45,201 nt of DNA from Streptomyces cucumeris (lineage in GTDB: Bacteria > Actinomycetota > Actinomycetes > Streptomycetales > Streptomycetaceae). Made by a program: the position numbers and the translations under genes. Of this stretch, positions 25,111 to 33,668 are shown one piece after another (positions within the stretch are counted from its first letter, which is position 1; each line of letters begins with the position of its first letter). The stretch is from contig NZ_JANCLX010000044.1 of NCBI RefSeq assembly GCF_024295805.1, forward strand, positions 20,750 to 65,950. Reading direction: 5' to 3'. The notes below the pieces were generated by a model. The model had not been told where the DNA came from, made no database searches, and was given only the letters and a program-made list of their open reading frames with translations.

Positions 25111-25212
25111 AGCCGGACCACCGTGACGGAACCCGGCCCCGCCCGGTGACGGGAACCCGCGGGCGGCCGGGAGGCCGAGGCACGCGTGTGCCCCTGCGCC
25201 TCGGACCGCACC

Positions 25213-25380
25213 CGCTCCGCCCGGTGGCGGGGGCTCGGCCGGGAGACCGCTCCAGCCGGTGCCGCGAGCCCGCAGGCGGGAAGGGCTCCGATCCGGGCGA
25301 GCCGCGCGGCTAGAGCGCTCGCTCCGCCCGGTGGCGGGTGCCGCGCAGGCGGACTTCGGCCGGGAGGCGTTCCAGGCCGG
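25213..25380. repeat. Partial duplication of the 3' end of the AmaP-like gene
   Basis: A 19-bp block beginning CGCTCCGCCCGG occurs at 25213-25231 and again at 25320-25338, the latter inside the end of the AmaP-like gene. A second shared block, TCGGCCGGGAG, follows in the same order at 25235-25245 and 25356-25366, then TCCAG(G)CCGG. The intergenic copy looks like a decayed duplicate of the gene end. Confidence 0.55.
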
Positions 25381-25867
25381 CCGAGGTGCGCGCGTGTTCC
25401 AGGGCTTCGGTCCGCAGCCGGTCCAGCGTCACCACCGGCTCCGCCCGTGGTTCCAGGACCAGGTCGACGCGGGCCTCCGGGGTGGTGCGGCGCCTGCCCC
25501 GGAGGAGGACATCGGCGCGTTCGACGCCCTCCAGCGCCTCCGCCTCGGCCGTCAGCGCCGCTTCCAGGGCCCGGCCGCGCAGCAGGGCGCCTTCGCCGTC
25601 GCCGGTCTCCACCAGTACTTCGGCAAGTCTGCGGCGGCGGAGCTGGGCCAGCGCCCACCACACCGCGAGCAGCACCACCAGGGCGAGCACCCCGATGACC
25701 AGGGGCCACCACCACGAGGCGTCACGCCAGTGGGTGCGCTCCTCCCGGCTCAGCACCACATCGCCGCGTCCGTCGAACGGCGGCCATCCGGTCAGCGCCA
25801 GTACGCCCGCGGCCAGCAGGACCACGCCGGTCAACGCCAGCAGCACCCGGTTGACGATCCGCAGCAT
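25310..25867 (-). CDS. AmaP-like alkaline-shock membrane anchor protein
   Basis: A 185-residue protein with two membrane segments: NRVLLALTGVVLLAAGVLALTG near the N-terminus (residues ~6-27) and WWPLVIGVLALVVLLAVWWAL (about 52-72). The rest is a cytoplasmic domain with an Asp23-like alpha/beta pattern (RADVLLRGRRRTTPEARVDLVL). It is the last gene of a five-gene operon, 6 bp after the DUF6286-like gene. In Staphylococcus and others AmaP anchors Asp23 to the membrane, so it is likely an anchor for the Asp23 proteins encoded upstream. Assignment is by layout and context. Confidence 0.78.
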   Translation of the reverse strand: MLRIVNRVLLALTGVVLLAAGVLALTGWPPFDGRGDVVLSREERTHWRDASWWWPLVIGVLALVVLLAVWWALAQLRRRRLAEVLVETGDGEGALLRGRALEAALTAEAEALEGVERADVLLRGRRRTTPEARVDLVLEPRAEPVVTLDRLRTEALEHARTSAGLERLPAEVRLRGTRHRAERAL

Positions 25868-25873
25868 CGCCGG

Positions 25874-26497
25874 TCACCCCTTCGCCGGTCGCCGGACCCG
25901 TACGGTCAGCCCCGGGTGGCGGGCGAGGCCGAGCTGCCGGATGCCCTCGCCGAGCACCGTGACCAGATCCGCGCGTACCTCGTCCAGGTCGCGGAAGTGG
26001 GCCTGGGCGCGGGCCCGGACGCGGTGGCGGCCGACCGAGACGCGCACCGAGCGCACCCCGGACACCTCCATCGCCCGGTCGCGCAGCACCAGACCGGCGG
26101 CGCCACGGTCGATCCCGGCCCGGATGTCGTCGGTCTCCCGCATCGGCAGCAGCCCGCGCAGCCCCGGTGTCACCGCCAGCACCACCATCCCCACGCCCAG
26201 CACGACCAGGGCGACGGCCACGCCCACGACCCAGCCGTCGTCGAGGGTCCGGGTGGCGAGCTGGTCGGCGAGCCAGCCCCGCCACTGCATGGCCGTCCGG
26301 CCCGCACGCACCGCCGCCACGTCGTACAGCAGCAGCCCGGCCGCGGCGACGACGGCCAGCGCGACCAGGGCAGCCGGGACCCGGCGCACGGACCAGAACC
26401 GTCCGGGGCGCCCGTGCTCATCGCCGTTCCCGCCGCCGGACTCCGGTTCGTACGCCGCCATCGATGCGGACTGCCGCACCTCGCGCTCCGCGTTCAT
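25874..26497 (-). CDS. DUF6286-like membrane protein of the Asp23 operon
   Basis: About 207 residues. An acidic/Gly-rich N-terminus is followed by two membrane helices (VPAALVALAVVAAAGLLLYDV and VVGVAVALVVLGVGMVVLAV) and a C-terminal cytoplasmic domain of ~80 residues (ETDDIRAGIDRGAAGLVLRDRAMEV...) that repeats the Asp23-like plan. This layout, similar to the AmaP-like neighbour, is labelled DUF6286 in actinobacteria. The ATG at 26497 overlaps the stop of the preceding Asp23 gene (ATGA) and has GGGGGAGGG upstream; the longer open frame to 26629 overlaps that gene and is rejected. Probable role: membrane partner in envelope stress. Confidence 0.8.
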   Translation of the reverse strand: MNAEREVRQSASMAAYEPESGGGNGDEHGRPGRFWSVRRVPAALVALAVVAAAGLLLYDVAAVRAGRTAMQWRGWLADQLATRTLDDGWVVGVAVALVVLGVGMVVLAVTPGLRGLLPMRETDDIRAGIDRGAAGLVLRDRAMEVSGVRSVRVSVGRHRVRARAQAHFRDLDEVRADLVTVLGEGIRQLGLARHPGLTVRVRRPAKG

Positions 26498-26823
26498 CGC
26501 ACCCTCCCCCGCTCCGCGCGGTCCAGCAGGGGCGAACGCAGCCGCTCCACCGTCACCGCCACCTCGGGTACCTCCATACCCGCCAATGTGCCGAGCCGTT
26601 TCCTGACCTGGCGGCGCACCGCACCGCACTGGGCGCCCAGGTCCGACGGATAGCCCAGCTCGACGGCGACCCGTACCCGCGCGACCCGCTCATGCACCGC
26701 GACGACCGCGTGCGGCGGGTGGGCGTCGGGGCACTCCAGTGCCTCCCGCGCCGCCTGCGAAGCGATCTTCGCGACCACGCGGTCCGCGATCCGTGTCGCG
26801 CCCCGCTCCCCGGGTTCGACCAC
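26494..26823 (-). CDS. Asp23/Gls24 family envelope stress protein (short form)
   Basis: A 109-residue soluble protein. It keeps the Asp23 core: TRIADRVVAKIASQAAREA at the start, a central VRVAVELGYPSDLGAQCGAV strand-helix unit and a final MEVPEVAVTVERL. It starts with GTG at 26823 and overlaps the next gene by 4 bp. Asp23 proteins form membrane-linked assemblies tied to cell-wall homeostasis in Firmicutes; the actinobacterial role is not established. It is a paralogue of the protein encoded at 27066-27566. Confidence 0.85.
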   Translation of the reverse strand: MVEPGERGATRIADRVVAKIASQAAREALECPDAHPPHAVVAVHERVARVRVAVELGYPSDLGAQCGAVRRQVRKRLGTLAGMEVPEVAVTVERLRSPLLDRAERGRVR

Positions 26824-26832
26824 GACGCCGCC

Positions 26833-27024
26833 TCACCGGTGCCGTTCACCGCGGCCGCGGGAACGGAAGAACTCGCCCGGCTCCAGGTCCCCGTCCAGGA
26901 ACCGGCCCGCGACAAACCCCACGAACCCGAGTGCGGCCACCAGCAGAAAGGCCCCGAATCCGCCGAAGTACCCGGCGAAAGCAAGCGCCATCCCCGCGAT
27001 CATCCCGACCACGGCCATGCTCAT
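26833..27024 (-). CDS. Small membrane protein of the Asp23 operon (DUF2273-like)
   Basis: A 63-residue protein with two hydrophobic segments (VVGMIAGMALAFAGYFGGF and AFLLVAALGFVGFVAGRFL) and a basic C-terminus (RSRGRGERHR). Small two-helix proteins of the DUF2273 type accompany Asp23 genes in many Gram-positive bacteria. GGGGAG lies 6 bases before the ATG. It sits between the two Asp23 genes, with gaps of 41 and 9 bp, clearly in the same operon. Confidence 0.82.
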   Translation of the reverse strand: MSMAVVGMIAGMALAFAGYFGGFGAFLLVAALGFVGFVAGRFLDGDLEPGEFFRSRGRGERHR

Positions 27025-27065
27025 CGTGTGCTCCCCTACTGGAGCCGACCGGAGCCGTCACCGGC

Positions 27066-27566
27066 CTACTGGAGCCTGGGCTCCGTCGATTCCTCTACTT
27101 CGTCCGGCAACTTCACATCGCTGACCGCGATATTGACCTCGACCACCTCGAGTCCCGTCATCCGCTCGACCGCGGAGATCACGTTCTCCCGCACGGCACG
27201 GGCGACATCGGCGATCGAGACGCCGTAATCCACCACGATCTCCAGGTCGAGGGCGGTCTGCACCTCGCCCACCTCGGCCTTCACCCCGCGGGTGACCGAC
27301 CTTCCGCCTCCGGGCACCCGGTCCCGTACGACCCCGAAGGTCCGTGCGAAACCGCCGCCCATGTCATGGACCCCGACCACATCGCGGGCCGCCATTCCGG
27401 CGATCTTCTCCACGACGCCGTCGGCGATGGTGGTGCGCCCGCGGGAGCCCGGATCGCCCCCGCCGCGCCGGGTGGGGACGGCACTGCCGCCCGGCGTCCT
27501 GGGCGTGGCGGCGGAGGGCTCGGTGGCGGGGTTCTCGGGCCGGTTCCGTGGTGCGGTCTCGGACAT
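27066..27566 (-). CDS. Asp23/Gls24 family envelope stress response protein
   Basis: About 166 residues. The first ~45 are a Pro/Gly/Thr-rich flexible tail; the remainder is a full Asp23 domain: TTIADGVVEKIAGMAARDVVGVHDM, then VKAEVGEVQTALDLEIVVDYG and ending in TGLEVVEVNIAVSDV. It is the first gene of the operon. ATG at 27566 is preceded by an in-frame GTG at 27569; GGAAGGG lies upstream of both. In other Gram-positives Asp23 is under SigB-type stress control; the 215-bp divergent region may hold such a promoter but none was read with confidence. Confidence 0.9.
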   Translation of the reverse strand: MSETAPRNRPENPATEPSAATPRTPGGSAVPTRRGGGDPGSRGRTTIADGVVEKIAGMAARDVVGVHDMGGGFARTFGVVRDRVPGGGRSVTRGVKAEVGEVQTALDLEIVVDYGVSIADVARAVRENVISAVERMTGLEVVEVNIAVSDVKLPDEVEESTEPRLQ

Positions 27567-27781
27567 CACCGGTCATCCCTTCCGAGGAGAAGAGTTCCGG
27601 GGCGGAGAGCCGTGCCGCGGCCCGGCCCGCGCCTCTACTGCCACAGTAAAGGCGCTTGCCCCGAACCGCGCCGGAGATGCGGCACTCGCGCGAACAGCCG
27701 CCGGAAAGTATCCGCACCCACCGGATCTGCGGCAGGCTGAACGCAGTGGCACACAGGGCGTCACACAGGCCGTGAGGAGTG

Positions 27782-28495
27782 ATGGCGGTGGTCACGGGCC
27801 AGCTCGCACACGCGGTTCGGCAACAGCTCCGGCTCGGGCGGCTGCTGCCCCTGGGCGGACCGGAGGACGGTACGTGGCTGACCGAGCAGGCCGCGGAGGG
27901 GGTGCTGCGACGGGCCGCCGCCGAGGTGCCCGGGGTCCGGCTGGACGGGCTGCGGATCGGCCCGGCCGACCCGGACGCGGTGGGGTCGTCCGCCGTACCG
28001 GCGCCGCCGAGCGCACTGCCGCCGGTTCCGCTGCGGATCGGCGCGGAGTGCGGGGCGACCGTGGCCGAACCGCTGCCGGTGACGGCGGACCGGCTGCGGG
28101 ACGCTCTGCTCGGGGCGGTCACGGACCGGCTCGGTCTGACGGTCGACGCGGTGGACCTGCGGGTCACCCAGGTGCTGGACGGGCCCCCGCCGCCGCTGGC
28201 ACCGCCCGAGGAGCCGGGCGCGCGGCCGTCGGTGACCCCGGAGGTGACCGGCAGCCGTGAGGCGGCGGCCGCCGCGGCCGCGCGGGCGGTGCCCGGGGTG
28301 ACGCGGCTGGCGCCGGTGCTGGGGTCCTCGCGCGGGGTGCACGCCGACGGGGCACATCTGCGGCTGGAGCTGGCCGTGGCGGCCGATCACCATGCGCTGG
28401 AGGTGGCCCGGCGGGTGCGGACGGCGGTGGCGGAGGCGGTTCCGCGGCCGGTGACGGTGGCGGTCCTGATCAGCGCGGTGGATGTGATCGCCTAG
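27782..28495 (+). CDS. Asp23-operon-associated conserved protein
   Basis: A protein of about 237 residues, Ala/Pro/Val-rich, with no membrane segment. Two similar halves can be seen: GVLRRAAAEVPGVRLDGLRIG... and AAAAAARAVPGVTRLAPVLG..., each resembling the helix-strand start of Asp23 domains (AA.AVPGV...), so it may be a diverged tandem of that fold. Streptomyces homologues are sometimes called nucleopolyhedrovirus P10 family proteins, a name without functional support. It is divergent from the Asp23 operon. GAGGAG is only 2 bases before ATG 27782, but 8 before an in-frame GTG at 27788, which could be the true start. Confidence 0.72.
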   Translation: MAVVTGQLAHAVRQQLRLGRLLPLGGPEDGTWLTEQAAEGVLRRAAAEVPGVRLDGLRIGPADPDAVGSSAVPAPPSALPPVPLRIGAECGATVAEPLPVTADRLRDALLGAVTDRLGLTVDAVDLRVTQVLDGPPPPLAPPEEPGARPSVTPEVTGSREAAAAAAARAVPGVTRLAPVLGSSRGVHADGAHLRLELAVAADHHALEVARRVRTAVAEAVPRPVTVAVLISAVDVIA

Positions 28496-28520
28496 GCGGC
28501 ACCCGCCGCGGGGGGGGCGC

Positions 28521-28545
28521 GGTGCGGTGCGGTGCGGTGCGGTGC
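28521..28545. repeat. (GGTGC)5 microsatellite
   Basis: Five perfect copies of GGTGC follow a G-run at 28510-28517, between the convergent Asp23-associated gene and the response regulator gene. It is prone to slippage and carries no visible hairpin. Confidence 0.85.
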
Positions 28546-28563
28546 GGGTGTGCCGCGCGGGCT

Positions 28564-29178
28564 TCAGGGACGGGCCTCGGTACGCAGCCCCTCCACGGCG
28601 CGCTCCAGCTCCGACACCCGGTCGGCCAGTTCGGCCGCCTCGGGGGCCGCCGCGCCGCGCAGCAGCATCTCGGTGCTGGCGAGCTGTTCGGCGATGGTGA
28701 CGAACCGGTCCTCCGAGGGGGTGACCCGGTCACCGATCAGCCGTCGCCGTAGCTGCTGGGCCTGCGCCTCGAGCTGGCGGTTCTTGCGGTGCAGCTCCAG
28801 GAAGACATTGACCTTGGTGCGCAGCAGCCACGGGTCGAAGGGTTTGGTGAGGAAGTCGGCGGCGCCGATCGCATAGCCGCGGTAGGCGTAGTCGGAGTCG
28901 GCGTCGGTCCCGGTCAGCAGGATGATCGGGACGTCCTTGGTCTGGTCGAGCCGTTTGATGTTGGCGGCCGTCTCGAAGCCGTCCATCCCCGGCATCAGGA
29001 CGTCGAGCAGCACCACCGCGAAGTCCTGCCGCAGCATCGCCTTCAGCGCCTCCTCACCGGAGTGGGCGCGGACGAGCTGCTGATCGAGCGGGCCGAGGAC
29101 GGCCTCCAGCGCGATCAGGTTCTCCTCCATGTCGTCGACGATCAGGATGCCGGCCTTGTCGGAGGCGGGTGTGGTCAT
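28564..29178 (-). CDS. Response regulator with C-terminal coiled coil
   Basis: A 204-residue protein. Residues ~10-125 form a receiver domain: acidic pair Asp15/Asp16, phosphoacceptor Asp59 in LLDVLMPGMDG, Thr90-region LLTGTD and Lys112 in TKPFDP. There is no DNA-binding domain; residues ~125-200 form a long helical coiled coil (FLELHRKNRQLEAQAQQLRRRL, then AAELADRVSELERAVEGL). It overlaps the stop of the hybrid kinase by 4 bp (ATGA), so it is probably the direct partner of that kinase. The arrangement resembles OsaA-OsaB of S. coelicolor, where OsaB is needed for osmoadaptation. Output must be through protein binding. Confidence 0.92.
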   Translation of the reverse strand: MTTPASDKAGILIVDDMEENLIALEAVLGPLDQQLVRAHSGEEALKAMLRQDFAVVLLDVLMPGMDGFETAANIKRLDQTKDVPIILLTGTDADSDYAYRGYAIGAADFLTKPFDPWLLRTKVNVFLELHRKNRQLEAQAQQLRRRLIGDRVTPSEDRFVTIAEQLASTEMLLRGAAAPEAAELADRVSELERAVEGLRTEARP

Positions 29179-32100
29179 GACTCCCCCTGCCTCGGCCGGG
29201 GCGGCCCGGTCTCACCGAACCCGCTCCCGTCCGGTCCGTTGCCGATCTCGTCCTCGATCTCGCCCTCGATCTCGTCCCCGACGTCACCGTCGAGGGTGTC
29301 GTCGAGCCCGCCCTCGATGTCGTCGTCGAGGGTGCCGCCGAGCTCGTCCGCCGTCACGATCAGCTCCTCGGCCCCGTCCCGGGACCGGTCCTCGGCTGTG
29401 TCCTGGGCGGTGCCGCCTCCGGGGTCGAGCAGATCGACGATGGCCGACATCAGCCGGTCGACGTCGACGGGTTTGGGCACATAGCCGTTGGCGCCGCTGT
29501 CGATGGCCTTCTCGCGGTCACCGGGCATGGCCTTGGCGGTGAGGGCGATGATCGGCAGTTCGGCGAGCCGGGGGGTGCTGCGGATGGCGCGGATGGTCTC
29601 GTAGCCGTCCATCTCCGGCATCATCACGTCCATCAGGACCAGTGAGACGTCCGGGTTGCGGTGCAGCACCTCCAGGCCCTCGCGGCCGTTCTCCGCGTAC
29701 TTCACCGACATCCCGACCCGGCCCAGGACATGGGTGAGCGCGAAGACGTTCCGGATGTCGTCGTCGACGATGAGGATGCGGCGTCCGCTCAGCACCCGGC
29801 CGGGCCGGCCGACCTGCCACTCCTTGAGCCGGGTGGTCTCGGGCCAGGCATCCTCCCGGTCCTCGGCCGTATCCGGGCCCAGTCCGACGCCGTCCCCGAA
29901 GACACCGCTCGGGGCGTGGTCGGCGGTGTCCGGCAGCGGTTCGTCGGGGGCGGGCGGCACCGCCGGGACGGTGGAGCCGGTGGCCCTCGGGTCCGAGGGG
30001 TCGGGGGCCGGGACGACACCGGTGTAGTGGGAGGGGATGTAGAGGGTGAAGCAGGAGCCGACGCCGAGTTCGCTCTCGGCCACGATCCGGCCGCCGAGCA
30101 TCCCGGCGATCTCCCGGCTGATGGACAGTCCGAGGCCGGTACCGCCGTACTTGCGGCTGGTGGTGCCGTCGGACTGCTGGAACGCCTCGAAGATCACGGG
30201 CAGTTTCTCCGGCGGGATGCCGATTCCGGTGTCGGTGACGGAGAAGGCGACGACGGCGTCGGCGTCCCGCAGCGTCTCCTCCTCGAAGTCGGCTCCGGGC
30301 GACCGTTCGACGCGCAGGGTGACCCCGCCGGAGGAGGTGAACTTCAGGGCGTTGGAGAGCAGGTTGCGCAGGATCTGCTGGAGCCGCTGCTCATCGGAGA
30401 ACATCTCGCGCGGTACGTCCTCGCCGACGGCGATCTCGAAGGACAGCCCGCGGTCGATGGCGAGCGGCCGGAAGGTGGCGTTGACGTAGTCGAGCAGCTT
30501 GACCAGCGGCAGCTTCTTGGGGCGGACGTCCATCCGGCCCGCCTCGATCTTCGACAGATCCAGGATGTCGTTGATCAGTTGGAGCAGATCGGAGCCGGAG
30601 CGGTGGATGGTGGTGGCGAACTGCACCTCCTGGGAGGAGAGCCGCTCGTCGGCGTTGTCGGCGAGCAGCCGGGCCAGGATCAGCAGGGAGTTCAGCGGGG
30701 TGCGCAGCTCGTGCGACATGTTCGCCAGGAACTCGGACTTGTACTGCGAGGCGGTGGCCAGCAGCGCGGCCTTCTCCTCCAGCTCCGCGTTGGAGCGCTG
30801 GAGCTCGTTGGACCGCTGGCGCAGCTCGGTGGTGAGCCGCTGCGATTCGGACAGCAGCGACTCGGTACGGGCGTTGGCGATGATGGTGTTGATCGAGACA
30901 CCGATGGTGTTGACGAACTGGTCGATGAAGGCGAGGTGGACCTCGCTGAACCGGCTGAAGGAGGCCAGCTCGATCACTCCGAGCACCTGGTCCTCGTAGA
31001 GGATCGGCAGGATGACCACACTGGCCGGGAGGGCGGATCCGAGGCCGGAGTTGATGGTGATGTAGTCCGGCGGGACGTTGGTGATGAGGATGCGCTTCTT
31101 CTCCAGGGCCGCCTGGGCGACCAGGCCCCGGCCGGGGGTGCCGGTCTGCGGCAGCGGGGCGTTGTCCTGGTTGGTACCGTATCCGGCGATCAGCTCCAGG
31201 TCCTCACCGGGCGAGGCGCCTGCGGCGCTGAGGAAGAACGCCCCGAACTGCGCGTTGACCAGCGGGGTCAGCTCGCGCAGGATCAGGTCGGCGACCTCGA
31301 CCAGATCGCGGTGACCCTGCATCAGGGAGGCGATACGGGCGAGGTTGGACTCCAGCCAGTCCTTGGCGCGGGTGGTCTCGCGGAGGTTGGCGACCATCAG
31401 GTTGACGTTGTTCTTCAGTTCGGCGACCTCGCCCTGGGCCTCGACCGAGATGGAGCCGGACAGATCGCCCTGGGCCACGGAAGAGGCGACCTCGGCGATG
31501 GCGCGCACCTGGGTGGTGAGGTTGAGGGCGAGGTCATTGACGCTGGTGGTCAGCCGCTTCCAGGTGCCGTAGACCGCCTCGACCCGGGCCTGACCGCCGA
31601 GCTGGCCCTCACTGCCCACCTCACGGGCCACCCGGGTGACCTCGGAGGAGAACGCGGAGAGCGTGTCGACCATGGTGTTGATGGTGGTCTTCAGCTCCAG
31701 GATCTCGCCGCGCGCGTCCACGTCGATCTTCTTGGACAGATCGCCCTGGGCGACCGCGGTGGCCACCTGGGCGATATTGCGGACCTGGGAGGTCAGGTTC
31801 CCGGCCATGAAGTTCACGTTGTCGGTGAGGTCCTTCCAGACCCCGGAGACCCCGGGGACCTGTGCCCGGCCGCCGAGTTCGCCCTCGGTGCCGACGTCAC
31901 GGGCCACTCGCGTCACCTCGTCGGCGAAGGCGCGGAGCTGCTGGACCATCGTGTTGACGGTGTCCTTGAGCTCCAGGATCTCGCCGCGGGCATCCACGGT
32001 GATCTTCTTCGACAGATCGCCGTTGGCCACCGCCGTGGTCACCTGGGCGATATTGCGCACCTGGGAGGTCAGGTTCAGGGCCATGAAGTTGACGTTGTCG

Positions 32101-33575
32101 GTCAGTTCCTTCCAGACCCCGGACACACCGCGCACCTGGGCCTGACCGCCCAGGTTGCCTTCGGTGCCGACCTCGCGGGCCACTCGCGTCACCTCGTCGG
32201 CGAAGGACGACAGCCGGTCCACCATGGTGTTGATCGTGGACTTCAGCTCCAGGATCTCGCCCTTGGCCTCCACCGTGATCGTCTTGCTGAGATCGCCCTC
32301 GGCCACGGCGGTGGCGACCTGGGCGATATTGCGGACCTGGGAGGTGAGGTTGTCCGCCATGAAGTTCACGTTCTGGGTGAGGTCCTTCCAGACCCCGGAG
32401 ACCCCCCGGACCTGGGCCCGGCCACCGAGCATGCCCTCGGTGCCGACCTCACGGGCCACCCGCGTCACCTCGTCGGCGAAGGCGGAGAGCTGGTCGACCA
32501 TGGTGTTGATCGTCGACTTGAGCTGGAGGATCTCGCCCCGGGCGTCCACGGTGATCTTCTGGGAGAGGTCACCGTTGGCGACGGCGGTGGTCACCTGGGC
32601 GATATTGCGCACCTGGGACGTCAGGTTGGACGCCATGAAGTTCACGTTGTCGGTGAGGTCCTTCCAGACCCCGGAAACCCCGCGCACCTGCGCCCGGCCG
32701 CCGAGCTCGCCCTCGGTACCCACCTCACGGGCCACCCGCGTCACCTCGTCGGCGAAGGCACGCAACTGGTCGACCATGGTGTTCACGGTGAGCTTCAGCT
32801 CCAGCAGCTCACCGGTGGCCTCGACGGTCACCTGCTGGGTGAGGTCCCCGCGCGCGACCGCCGTGGTGACCACGGCGATGTCGCGGACCTGGGCGGTCAG
32901 CCGGGAGGCCATGGTGTTGACGGCCTCGGTCACATCGCGCCAGTCGCCGGAGAGCCCCTGGACCTTCGCCCGGCCGCCGAGGCGGCCCTCGGTGCCCACC
33001 TCGCGGGCGATCCGGGTGAGCTCGCCGGTGAACAGCGAGAGCTGGTCCACGGTGCGGTTCACCCCCCGGCCCAGGCGGCGCAGATCGCCGCGGAGCTGGC
33101 GGTTGCCGTCGTGCAGATCGACCCGCTGGGTCAGATCGCCCGCGGCGACCGCGTCCAGCACCCGGGTGGCGTTGGAGACCGGTCCGACCAGCGCGTCCAC
33201 GAGCTGGTTCGCCGCGTCCACACTGGCCGTCCAGGCGCCCTGGCCGGGGCTGGCACCGATCCGTTCGTCCAGCCGTCCCTGGCGCAGCACCTCACGGCGC
33301 ACCCGCTGGAGCTCATCGGCCAGATGGGCGTTGCGCAGGACGAGCTGGTTGAACACCCCGGCCATCTCGCCCAGGACACCCGCGCCCGAACCGTCCATAC
33401 GGACGGTGAAGTCGCCGTCACACAGGGCATGCATGGCCGCCAGGAGGGATCGCAACTCGGCCGAGCACACGGCCTCCTGGCCCCTCTCCAGCTCAGCCGG
33501 AGGGGCGGGACCCGGGCGTTCCGCCGCGGAGCGCCGGGCAGTGTGCGTATCGGTGGGGATCGGGTCGAGTGCCAT
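29175..33575 (-). CDS. Soluble multi-HAMP hybrid histidine kinase
   Basis: A 1466-residue cytoplasmic sensor kinase with no membrane segment. Order: N-terminal region (1-130), an array of HAMP units (about 132-730, ~92-residue period), a GAF domain (about 750-900), a coiled coil (~900-940), HisKA with His955 in NMSHELRTPLN, HATPase_c (about 1057-1170; N box NLLSNALKFTSSGG, G boxes DTGIGIPP and GGTGLGLSI), a linker, and a receiver domain (~1263-1382) with Asp1316 in LMDVMMPEMDG. The last ~70 residues are strongly acidic. HAMP arrays of this type occur in fungal Nik1-type osmosensors and in Streptomyces OsaA-like kinases. AAGGGA precedes the ATG. Likely role: osmotic or envelope stress phosphorelay to the overlapping response regulator; the signal is not known. 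Confidence 0.95.
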   Translation of the reverse strand: MALDPIPTDTHTARRSAAERPGPAPPAELERGQEAVCSAELRSLLAAMHALCDGDFTVRMDGSGAGVLGEMAGVFNQLVLRNAHLADELQRVRREVLRQGRLDERIGASPGQGAWTASVDAANQLVDALVGPVSNATRVLDAVAAGDLTQRVDLHDGNRQLRGDLRRLGRGVNRTVDQLSLFTGELTRIAREVGTEGRLGGRAKVQGLSGDWRDVTEAVNTMASRLTAQVRDIAVVTTAVARGDLTQQVTVEATGELLELKLTVNTMVDQLRAFADEVTRVAREVGTEGELGGRAQVRGVSGVWKDLTDNVNFMASNLTSQVRNIAQVTTAVANGDLSQKITVDARGEILQLKSTINTMVDQLSAFADEVTRVAREVGTEGMLGGRAQVRGVSGVWKDLTQNVNFMADNLTSQVRNIAQVATAVAEGDLSKTITVEAKGEILELKSTINTMVDRLSSFADEVTRVAREVGTEGNLGGQAQVRGVSGVWKELTDNVNFMALNLTSQVRNIAQVTTAVANGDLSKKITVDARGEILELKDTVNTMVQQLRAFADEVTRVARDVGTEGELGGRAQVPGVSGVWKDLTDNVNFMAGNLTSQVRNIAQVATAVAQGDLSKKIDVDARGEILELKTTINTMVDTLSAFSSEVTRVAREVGSEGQLGGQARVEAVYGTWKRLTTSVNDLALNLTTQVRAIAEVASSVAQGDLSGSISVEAQGEVAELKNNVNLMVANLRETTRAKDWLESNLARIASLMQGHRDLVEVADLILRELTPLVNAQFGAFFLSAAGASPGEDLELIAGYGTNQDNAPLPQTGTPGRGLVAQAALEKKRILITNVPPDYITINSGLGSALPASVVILPILYEDQVLGVIELASFSRFSEVHLAFIDQFVNTIGVSINTIIANARTESLLSESQRLTTELRQRSNELQRSNAELEEKAALLATASQYKSEFLANMSHELRTPLNSLLILARLLADNADERLSSQEVQFATTIHRSGSDLLQLINDILDLSKIEAGRMDVRPKKLPLVKLLDYVNATFRPLAIDRGLSFEIAVGEDVPREMFSDEQRLQQILRNLLSNALKFTSSGGVTLRVERSPGADFEEETLRDADAVVAFSVTDTGIGIPPEKLPVIFEAFQQSDGTTSRKYGGTGLGLSISREIAGMLGGRIVAESELGVGSCFTLYIPSHYTGVVPAPDPSDPRATGSTVPAVPPAPDEPLPDTADHAPSGVFGDGVGLGPDTAEDREDAWPETTRLKEWQVGRPGRVLSGRRILIVDDDIRNVFALTHVLGRVGMSVKYAENGREGLEVLHRNPDVSLVLMDVMMPEMDGYETIRAIRSTPRLAELPIIALTAKAMPGDREKAIDSGANGYVPKPVDVDRLMSAIVDLLDPGGGTAQDTAEDRSRDGAEELIVTADELGGTLDDDIEGGLDDTLDGDVGDEIEGEIEDEIGNGPDGSGFGETGPPRPRQGES
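31395..33181 (-). repeat. Coding repeat array: tandem HAMP units, 276-bp period
   Basis: Inside the hybrid kinase, a unit of about 92 codons recurs seven times or so. Central copies share GVSGVWKDLTDNVNFMA, LTSQVRNIAQV and INTMVDQL with few changes, while the first and last copies are more diverged. DNA identity between central units is high, so the region is open to recombination and to misassembly with short reads. Confidence 0.85.
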
Positions 33576-33668
33576 GGCGTCGTCCCTTGATGATCATTTC
33601 ATATCCCTACGTCTGTCATAATATGGCACCTAGATGGCCTAATCCGCCCAAATACCCAGGAGCCGCAC

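Noticed and set aside
31395..33181. Regular repeats that could be mistaken for a CRISPR or satellite array
   Set aside because: The period is 276 bp, in frame, and encodes HAMP domains.
29661..33590. A 1309-codon plus-strand open frame opposite the hybrid kinase
   Set aside because: It mirrors the kinase gene in the opposite strand, is made of Gly/Asp/His/Leu-rich repeats from the HAMP array and shows no domain of its own. Typical antisense shadow in high-GC DNA.
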